Shown here: piece by piece, positions 42,724 to 48,363 of the stretch
Numbering within the stretch: the first letter of the stretch is position 1
How the letters are laid out: every line of letters begins with the position of its first letter
DNA from: Pseudanabaena sp. SR411
GTDB taxonomy: Bacteria > Cyanobacteriota > Cyanobacteriia > Pseudanabaenales > Pseudanabaenaceae
Assembly (NCBI RefSeq): GCF_002251945.1
Contig: NZ_NDHW01000115.1
Coordinates: 1-64,000, forward strand
Direction: 5' to 3'
DNA length: 64,000 nucleotides
Program-made: the position numbers and the translations under genes
Notes under the pieces: model-generated
Databases searched by the model: none
Seen by the model: only the letters and a program-made list of their open reading frames with translations
What the model was told of the DNA's origin: nothing

Positions 42724-43263
42724 ATGGAAATTATGCGTTTGGTTGTAGCTGGCACTGTTGGGGCGGGGAAGTCAACTTTTATTCGGACAGTTAGTGAAAT
42801 CGATGTTGTTGATACCGATCGCAGCGCCACAGATGAAACAGCAGAAATAAAACATAAAACTACGGTCGCGATGGACTTTGGTAGATTGACCTTTGGTCCT
42901 GAGATGGCTTTACATATTTATGGAACTCCCGGACAACAGAGATTTGACTTTATGTGGGATATTTTGATTCGCAAAGCCCATGCATTCATTCTCCTAGTCG
43001 CCGCCCATCGTCCCCATGAGTTTCGTTATGCAAGGCGTATTCTGAGTTATATGAATCGACGGGTGCAGATTCCTTACATCATTGGGATTACCCACATGGA
43101 CTGTGAGGGTGCATGGTCAAGTGAAAATATCAAGCTTGCCTTGGGTTTTGTCGATGAGAAAAATCAACCCCCAGTCATCATTTTGAATGCAGATGAGCGC
43201 GATACAGTTATTCAGGCGATCGTTGCTTTGGTGCAATACTATATGCAAAGGACTGCTGCTTGA
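42724..43263 (+). CDS. MglA-like small GTPase
   Basis: Ras-like GTPase of the bacterial MglA/Rup group, 179 residues. P-loop AGTVGAGKST (residues 9-18), switch region KTTVAMDFGRLTF, and the G3 motif YGTPGQQRFDF (in place of DTAGQ) are clear. The G4 position reads THMD instead of NKxD, as seen in other bacterial members. The ATG at 42724 gives MEIMRLVVAG; an open extension upstream is not family-like. It probably cycles with the adjacent roadblock protein. Confidence 0.9.
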   Translation: MEIMRLVVAGTVGAGKSTFIRTVSEIDVVDTDRSATDETAEIKHKTTVAMDFGRLTFGPEMALHIYGTPGQQRFDFMWDILIRKAHAFILLVAAHRPHEFRYARRILSYMNRRVQIPYIIGITHMDCEGAWSSENIKLALGFVDEKNQPPVIILNADERDTVIQAIVALVQYYMQRTAA

Positions 43264-43360
43264 TCTGAGTTATTTATTCTAGCTACATAACAGCCAAAAA
43301 CAAGTTAATCCAAATCTTCATAGACTATAGCTCTAAGCATTTACTCTCTAATTTACAGTT

Positions 43361-44236
43361 ATGGCAATTACAGGCTCTTTATCTGAGTTTTCCCTCCCAG
43401 AGATATTTCAGTTTTTGGATCAAGGACAAAAAACTGGCATCTTAACGATTAGAGATCCCCAAAATGTACAGACGGGAAAACCTTTTTTACGGCATATTTG
43501 GCTCCAAAATGGAAGAGTTGTCGCGGCAGGCGATCGCTTAGATAATCGTGGACTAGTGCGATTGATTGAACAAAGAGGTTGGCTGAATGACACCCAAAGA
43601 GTAGAACTAGAACGCTTGATCAAAGAGGATGCGCTTCTAGGACTCAATCTAAAATCATTGGGTATATTGCAGCCAGATCAACTCAAACTATTATTTAGTG
43701 TTCAAGTACTTCGACAAGTTTGTGCTCTCTTTCAGGTGGAGACAGGTTTATTTCGCTTTGATGCCAATGCAAATTTGCCTAAAGCGGAAATGACAGGCTT
43801 AAGTTTACCTGCTACGGAAACGACACTAATGGGATTACGCAGTCTCAAGGATTGGAATATTCTCGAAAGTAAGTTACCTGAAGCAAATTCGACTTTATTC
43901 AATATTATTTCTGGTCAATCTCCATTACGTTTGGATAATAATGAGACGCAAGTATGGTCACTGGCGGATGGTTACACAAGCATCAAAAAAATGGCAGAAC
44001 AACTTAGTTTACCGATCGCTAAGGCTCAACAAATAGCATTTCGATTGATTGTAGTGGGACTGGTAGAGGAAGTTCCTGATATTGATATGGAAATGTCTAG
44101 TAAATCTAATAATACGGATAATACTATTGCGATCGCTGGGGATACTAATGGACAGGTCAGCAATGCTCCAGAGCGACCACCAATTAGTAATACTTTTTTA
44201 CAAAGTTTAGTTGGTTTTTTGCAGCATAAAGCTTAA
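43361..44236 (+). CDS. DUF4388 signalling protein
   Basis: A 291-residue protein with an N-terminal DUF4388 (PatA-like) domain: GSLSEFSLPEIFQFLDQGQK and GILTIRDPQN...HIWLQNGRVVAAGDRL. The middle region has the helical DUF4388-associated segment TQRVELERLIKEDALLGLNL, then FRFDANANLP. A winged-helix-like part is near SLADGYTSIKKMAEQLSLPI. DUF4388 proteins act with response regulators in cyanobacterial motility and differentiation. As the last gene of the cassette it is a candidate output or scaffold. Confidence 0.85.
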   Translation: MAITGSLSEFSLPEIFQFLDQGQKTGILTIRDPQNVQTGKPFLRHIWLQNGRVVAAGDRLDNRGLVRLIEQRGWLNDTQRVELERLIKEDALLGLNLKSLGILQPDQLKLLFSVQVLRQVCALFQVETGLFRFDANANLPKAEMTGLSLPATETTLMGLRSLKDWNILESKLPEANSTLFNIISGQSPLRLDNNETQVWSLADGYTSIKKMAEQLSLPIAKAQQIAFRLIVVGLVEEVPDIDMEMSSKSNNTDNTIAIAGDTNGQVSNAPERPPISNTFLQSLVGFLQHKA

Positions 44237-44241
44237 ATAGA

Positions 44242-44280
44242 TAAGCAAGGGTGCGCCTCGCAGGGGCGCACCCTTGCTTA
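44242..44280. terminator. Terminator of the globin-GTPase cassette
   Basis: TAAGCAAGGGTGCGCC and its complement surround TCGCAGG, 5 bases past the last stop codon. It marks the end of the five-gene unit. Confidence 0.75.
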
Positions 44281-44285
44281 TAACT

Positions 44286-44395
44286 GATTGCCCTCACCCC
44301 TAGCGCCTCTCCCAAAGGGCGAGGGGAACAAGAATTTTCTGGGTTTTGCTCCCCCTCTCCCAGAGAGGAGAGGGGGGTGGGGGGTGAGGGCAATC
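44286..44395. repeat. CCCTCACCCC-type cyanobacterial repeat
   Basis: GATTGCCCTCACCCC is inverted as GGGGTGAGGGCAATC, with the inner CTAGCGCCTCTCCC and CCTCTCCCAGAGAGG hairpins. Related sequence lies in frame inside genes at 57398 and 63120. Its right flank ATGTAACATCAGTAAT matches an end of the element at 54468. Confidence 0.75.
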
Positions 44396-44447
44396 TTCAT
44401 TCCATGTAACATCAGTAATAAAAAAGAATTACCTTAGCTTGATATTT

Positions 44448-45929
44448 ATGAAAGCCATCTCTGTTTTAGGAACTTCATCTAATGCTGGAAAAAGCTGGAT
44501 GGTCACAGCTTTAGGAGCATGGCTGCGGCGCAATGGGGTGAAAGTCGCTCCATTTAAAGCCCAAAACATGTCGAACAATTCCTATGTCACCTTGGAGGGT
44601 GGAGAGATAGGAAGGGCGCAAGCTGTCCAAGCGATCGCCTGTGGGATGCGTCCAATCGTAGAAATGAATCCAATTCTGTTAAAGCCATCAGGAAATGGAA
44701 CTTCACAACTAGTTCTATTAGGTGAAGCGCGTCAACATATTGCGGCAATTGATTATTACCAGCATATCGAAACCCTCTGGGAGACTGTGCGGGACACCCT
44801 CGAATATTGGCGCGATCGCTGTGATGTTTTGCTCCTAGAAGGTGCGGGCAGTCCCGTAGAACTCAATCTCATGCATCGCGATCTTGTGAATTTACGCCCA
44901 ATCATCCATTTACAAGGGCGTTGGATTCTTGTTGGTGACATTGAGAAGGGTGGTGTATTTGCTCAGATAATTGGCACAAATCAGCTTCTACCCGAAACTG
45001 CAAAGGATTTAGGATTAGGCTTTATTGTCAACAAATTTCGTGGTGATTTAAGATTGTTTAGTGATGCCGAAAAGTACTTCCATAAGCACATACCAAATCT
45101 TCCCTATTTAGGAGTTCTTCCCTATGCTTCAGATTTGCAACCTGAGAGCGAAGATAGTCTATGTAGCGAAGCCGAAGCTAAAGGGCAAGGTGCAAAGATT
45201 GCATGGATTAGATTTCCCCATTTGTCCAATTCCCAAGATAGTCAGCCTTGGCAATTAGATTTAGGAATAGAAACTGTTTGGGTGAAAACTATTGCTGATT
45301 TAGACAATGCGAAGATAATTATTCTCCCAGGTAGCAAAAACACCCTTAGCGATCTGCAATGGTTACGAACTACAGGACTAGCAGATGCAATTCTCACAGC
45401 CCATCGTTGCGGTGTAACTATTGTAGGGATTTGCGGTGGTTATCAGATGTTAGGGAAATATCTATGCGATCGCGCAGGTGTGGCTGGTTCGTCAGGGGAA
45501 GTAGAAGGTTTGGGACTATTACCAATTAGTACCGAATTTATGGCAACTAAACAGGTGCGTCAGGTACAAGCGATTTGGCAAAGGTCGCAATCTATCGATA
45601 AATGGATGACCTATGAGATTCATATGGGCGTTACCAAATTAATTGATAGAAGTGAATCTTCGCAAATCCAGCCTTTGTTGCAAGTGCAAGGCGATCGCGA
45701 GTTTCGTAATGAAGGAATGCAATGCGATCGGGTCTGGGGTAGTTATTTACATGGTTTATTTGAATCAGCAAATGTCCGCAAAGCTTTAACTCAACTGGCT
45801 AATATTTCTGAACATCAATCTTCATCTCAGTCTTGGCAAGAACATCAGCAAAATCTTTATAACCATATGGCAGATTTAATCGAAACACATCTAGATATGA
45901 CTCCAATTCGTCGCTATCTAGATATCTAG
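44448..45929 (+). CDS. cobQ: Cobyric acid synthase
   Basis: ATP- and glutamine-dependent amidation of adenosylcobyrinic diamide at four side chains. The ATP-binding start KAISVLGTSSNAGKSWMVTA and PFKAQNMSNNSYVT are diagnostic; the C-terminal class I amidotransferase has VGICGGYQMLG with its catalytic cysteine and VWGSYLHGLFE with histidine. The ATG at 44448 gives the family start; three codons upstream from TTG are unneeded. About 493 residues. Confidence 0.96.
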   Translation: MKAISVLGTSSNAGKSWMVTALGAWLRRNGVKVAPFKAQNMSNNSYVTLEGGEIGRAQAVQAIACGMRPIVEMNPILLKPSGNGTSQLVLLGEARQHIAAIDYYQHIETLWETVRDTLEYWRDRCDVLLLEGAGSPVELNLMHRDLVNLRPIIHLQGRWILVGDIEKGGVFAQIIGTNQLLPETAKDLGLGFIVNKFRGDLRLFSDAEKYFHKHIPNLPYLGVLPYASDLQPESEDSLCSEAEAKGQGAKIAWIRFPHLSNSQDSQPWQLDLGIETVWVKTIADLDNAKIIILPGSKNTLSDLQWLRTTGLADAILTAHRCGVTIVGICGGYQMLGKYLCDRAGVAGSSGEVEGLGLLPISTEFMATKQVRQVQAIWQRSQSIDKWMTYEIHMGVTKLIDRSESSQIQPLLQVQGDREFRNEGMQCDRVWGSYLHGLFESANVRKALTQLANISEHQSSSQSWQEHQQNLYNHMADLIETHLDMTPIRRYLDI

Positions 45930-45936
45930 ATTGTAT

Positions 45937-45983
45937 GCCCAAAGATGAGGTGCTGAGCTTCTCGCCATACCTCATCTTTGGGC
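45937..45983. terminator. Hairpin after cobQ
   Basis: GCCCAAAGATGAGGT and its complement around a 17-base loop, 8 bases past the stop. Contains the CAAAGATGAG theme of family A-like palindromes. Confidence 0.65.
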
Positions 45984-46077
45984 TTTTGATTGGCGACAGC
46001 CATACTTCAACATGGATAACTTAAATTTTTTCTGGCAAGCTAGATTTCATTAAATTGTTAGAAAATCGATGAATTTT

Positions 46078-46323
46078 ATGGATTCTAAGATTTGCGTTAA
46101 CTTGGAGTTAGCGGATTCCTCTCTAGAGGCTGAGGATTTACAAGCGGCGGCTCGTAATTTGCTGAAACAGATTAGGGCGGTTGATGGGGTTGAAGAAGCG
46201 GATCTCGTTGCGGTAACTGATGTTCCTGACGGTGCGATGGCTTTGGGTGGATTTCTATTTGTATTGGTTTTCGTAGAGGCTAAGTCTTTTGACAAAGGCG
46301 ATGAGGGCATCGAGGATATATAG
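46078..46323 (+). pseudogene. Truncated EACC1-like gene
   Basis: The first 60 residues (DSKICVNLELADSSLEAEDL; DGVEEADLVAVTDVPDGAMA-LGG) match the effector-associated constant component 1 type found beside conflict-system effectors. Members run on to about 120 residues, but here the sequence switches at about 46260 into a copy of antisense DNA from the gene at 47509, ending prematurely. I infer a recombination truncation. ATG 46078 is the family-like start; 46069 is also possible. Confidence 0.65.
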
Positions 46324-46344
46324 GTAATGGGTTCGTTTGGACAT
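46263..46344 (-). pseudogene. Duplicated 5' fragment of the antitoxin-like gene at 47509
   Basis: On the minus strand this reads close to the first about 25 codons of the gene starting at 47919: ACCCATTACCTATATATCC against ACCATTACCTATCTATCC, and GATGCCCTCATCGCC is identical. Small indels break the frame. It joins the truncated EACC1-like gene to the xisI fragment. Confidence 0.75.
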
Positions 46345-46354
46345 ATGTTTAAGC

Positions 46355-46793
46355 TTCCATAGCCTGTGTAGGGTCTTTTGTAGGGAGGGTGTAAACCCAG
46401 CACTATGTCTTCTTTGGGAATACCGAATTCTAGTAACTCTTGTCCCACGTCAATATCAGTTGTATAGCAACGTAAGAGATAGCTAGGACAAATCAAAACC
46501 CAAAAGATGAGTGGCAGCGCGAAGCGCTGCCACTCATCTTTTGGGTTTTATGTCCTAAGCAAAACTTACATTGCTATATTTTGCTGTAGCCAGATCTTCC
46601 CATCTTTGATGCCAAAATGCAGAACAGTATGATAGACACGCTTCAAGCCTTTCCAGCCAATACGCATTAACTGATAACGATCGCGCACGGTGTCAAAAAT
46701 CAACTCACTCTGTACATCGTCTTGAGTTTTAAAATGGCTATGCTTTTCCAGAAGATTTTGAATGTATAGACGGTAATTTTCTAGTTTATCCAT
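46355..46793 (-). pseudogene. xisI: xisI homolog split by a MITE
   Basis: XisI is an accessory protein first described in fdxN-element excision, usually encoded after xisH. The N-terminal part MDKLENYRLYIQNLLEKHSH ... FGIKDGKIWLQQN (46793-46578) is interrupted by a family A MITE at 46465-46576. The C-terminal part TTDIDVGQELLEFGIPKEDI...PPYKRPYTGYG continues at 46462. Removing the element and one TA rejoins QQN to TTDIDVGQEL in frame, giving about 109 residues, the usual XisI size. The gene is therefore recently broken; a 75-residue truncated product may still be made. Confidence 0.85.
46465..46576. mobile_element. MITE family A inserted in xisI
   Basis: A 112-bp element with ends TAGCAACGTAAG and CTTACATTGCTA, flanked by TA at 46463-46464 and 46577-46578. 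The central 55-bp palindrome (46495-46549) has GGCAGCGCGAAGCGCTGCC at its centre, with both arms differing together from the 10619 copy. It has no genes. The interrupted reading frame proves that it moved. Confidence 0.88.
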
Positions 46794-46853
46794 TTGATTA
46801 TCTCCTCAGGGATGGGTTCATAGACAATCAGCTTTAATTGATCCCGATCAAAT
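46781..46853 (-). pseudogene. xisH C-terminal remnant
   Basis: The frame FDRDQLKLIVYEPIPEEIIK-WIN followed by TAG matches the XisH C-terminus, and its end overlaps the xisI start (ATGGATAAACTAG), as in intact xisH-xisI pairs. The rest of xisH has been replaced by the DUF5615 gene, whose stop lies at 46848. Confidence 0.7.
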
Positions 46854-47192
46854 GTAAAGCAATTGATTTGCAATTTCATCGGCTGTCAAGGTGTCAAGAA
46901 GCATGGCAACCCTTTCAGCAATTTCATAGGGATTTCTCCGTTTTGCGATGATGATTCCTGCATGTGTCTGGTTATTCAAGACATAACTCGTATGTAGTTT
47001 CTCAAAATCGAGTCGGTTGTGGGTTAGCATACAACGCCCCATTGATGCTGCAAATGCTAGTTGTTGGGGATCGAGTTCGCCTAAAGTTTTTTGCTGTCTT
47101 GCTGTGGTTGCGTCCAATCCTCTAGCGATGAGTAGGGTAGCAACTAGAATATCCACATCTTCATCGATGTAAATTTGAGCAAAAATAGTCAT
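46848..47192 (-). CDS. DUF5615 PIN-like toxin candidate
   Basis: A 114-residue protein of the DUF5615 PIN-like group. IYIDEDVDILVATLLIARGL and MLTHNRLDFEKLH carry the acidic positions of the Mut7-C/PIN fold. It overlaps the upstream DUF433 gene by four bases (ATGA), the standard layout of DUF433/DUF5615 toxin-antitoxin pairs. Ribonuclease action is inferred. Its 3' end is fused to the xisH remnant. Confidence 0.85.
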   Translation of the reverse strand: MTIFAQIYIDEDVDILVATLLIARGLDATTARQQKTLGELDPQQLAFAASMGRCMLTHNRLDFEKLHTSYVLNNQTHAGIIIAKRRNPYEIAERVAMLLDTLTADEIANQLLYI

Positions 47193-47482
47193 CTTTGATT
47201 TAATCTTGCTTTGATAAGTGGATGCACTAGCTCATCGGGGACGTGATTGCGTTCGATGTATTCGTTGATTTCTGCTTGGTTGTCTAGGTAAAAGCTAAGG
47301 GCATCAAAGATTTGTGCGAGATTGAGATGTGGTAAGTGTAATGGAATCTCTTCTGGTCTAACTCCTAAGCGCCAGTTTTCAACGATCGCTCTAACGGGTG
47401 TTCTGGTTCCATCGATAATTGGTTCGCCTGAGAGGATTTCAGGGTTACGGGTGACATGGCGGGAGATGGTTGCGGTTTTCAT
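47189..47482 (-). CDS. DUF433 antitoxin
   Basis: A 97-residue DUF433 protein with the typical start SRHVTRNPEILSGEPIIDGT, then RTPVRAIVENWRLG and the winged-helix motif HLPHLNLAQIFDALSFYLDN. It is the usual partner and DNA-binding autoregulator of DUF5615 toxins and overlaps the toxin gene by four bases. Confidence 0.88.
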   Translation of the reverse strand: MKTATISRHVTRNPEILSGEPIIDGTRTPVRAIVENWRLGVRPEEIPLHLPHLNLAQIFDALSFYLDNQAEINEYIERNHVPDELVHPLIKARLNQR

Positions 47483-47508
47483 GATGATTTACTATTTGAA
47501 TTGAACTG

Positions 47509-47919
47509 TCATGAATATTCTTGAAAGTCTTCTAGGGGTTCATCAAAGTCATCGGGTAATGGCAAAACGAATGTACCTTTTAATATACCTACTCGACGTT
47601 TTTTAATGGGAGATGGGGCTTGATGATCGGCATAAAGTAGCTCGTCAACTCGTTCGGATAGGTTGTTCATGCCACTGTCGCCCATGCCTATACATTCAGG
47701 GCGTTGATCTTGTTCTACTTCCTGACGCAAGGCGAGATAGTGTTGATAGTCGTTTGCCCATTCGATAAATTCAATTTCATCTGATATTTTTCCTTGGCGA
47801 TATTGATGGAAAAATTCTTCGGATTCGAGTTTGTGTTGATTTTCGTAGATGCTAAGTCTTTTGGCAACGGCGATGAGGGCATCGAGTGGGGATAGATAGG
47901 TAATGGTTCGTTTAGGCAT
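47509..47919 (-). CDS. Antitoxin-like protein with two antitoxin-type segments
   Basis: A 136-residue protein. Its N-terminal part (SPLDALIAVAKRLSIYENQH; SEEFFHQYRQGKISD; WANDYQHYLALRQEVE) resembles antitoxins paired with DUF6516/TumE toxins. The C-terminal part (RVGILKGTFVLPLPDDFDEP-LEDFQEYS) is the ending of another antitoxin type (VapB/DUF2281-like). No toxin gene adjoins it. It may be a fused antitoxin acting in trans or a rearranged gene. A fragment of its 5' end is duplicated at 46263. Confidence 0.65.
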   Translation of the reverse strand: MPKRTITYLSPLDALIAVAKRLSIYENQHKLESEEFFHQYRQGKISDEIEFIEWANDYQHYLALRQEVEQDQRPECIGMGDSGMNNLSERVDELLYADHQAPSPIKKRRVGILKGTFVLPLPDDFDEPLEDFQEYS

Positions 47920-47956
47920 AATTATTTAAGTGATTTGTTATTGAATGATTGAAACT

Positions 47957-48331
47957 TTACTTCTTAGGTTTGGCTTCAAGTCCTGCTTTGAAGGCGGTAA
48001 GGAAGACTTCAACAAAATCATTTTTGGCAATTTTTTTGATGGCTTCAAATGCACCTGCTTTAAATGCAGCAACTAGGCGATCTTTAAGGGTTGGTTTGTT
48101 TTCTATCTCTTCCATTGCGGCGGCGGTGATGATTTCTTTGCCTGCTTCGCTGGTGGGATCGGAGATTTGGGGGACGATTCCTTGCAGGATTTCAACGAGT
48201 TCGTTGGCTAGTTGTTGGGTGTTGGGGTCGTCTGTGCCGTAGTAGTTGTTTTGTGTGCCGATGTTGTCGCCTGTGACGGTTTGATCGCCTGCGATGACTT
48301 GTCCTACGGGGGCGTTGAAGTTAAAGGTCAT
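47957..48331 (-). CDS. Small protein sharing a motif with the adjacent NACHT-HEAT protein
   Basis: A 124-residue protein starting TFNFNAPVGQVIAGDQTVTG-DNIGTQNNYYG. This motif recurs at the C-terminus of the next gene product (VDQVVAGNLTVHGDNIATQN). The rest is helical (TQQLANELVEILQGIVPQI; KAGAFEAIKKIAKNDFVEVF). It lies 32 bp downstream of the NACHT-HEAT gene on the same strand. The function is unknown; the shared motif suggests the two interact or belong to one system. Confidence 0.7.
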   Translation of the reverse strand: MTFNFNAPVGQVIAGDQTVTGDNIGTQNNYYGTDDPNTQQLANELVEILQGIVPQISDPTSEAGKEIITAAAMEEIENKPTLKDRLVAAFKAGAFEAIKKIAKNDFVEVFLTAFKAGLEAKPKK

Positions 48332-48363
48332 ATTTTTCTTATTGGGTAATGTTTGGTGGTTGG

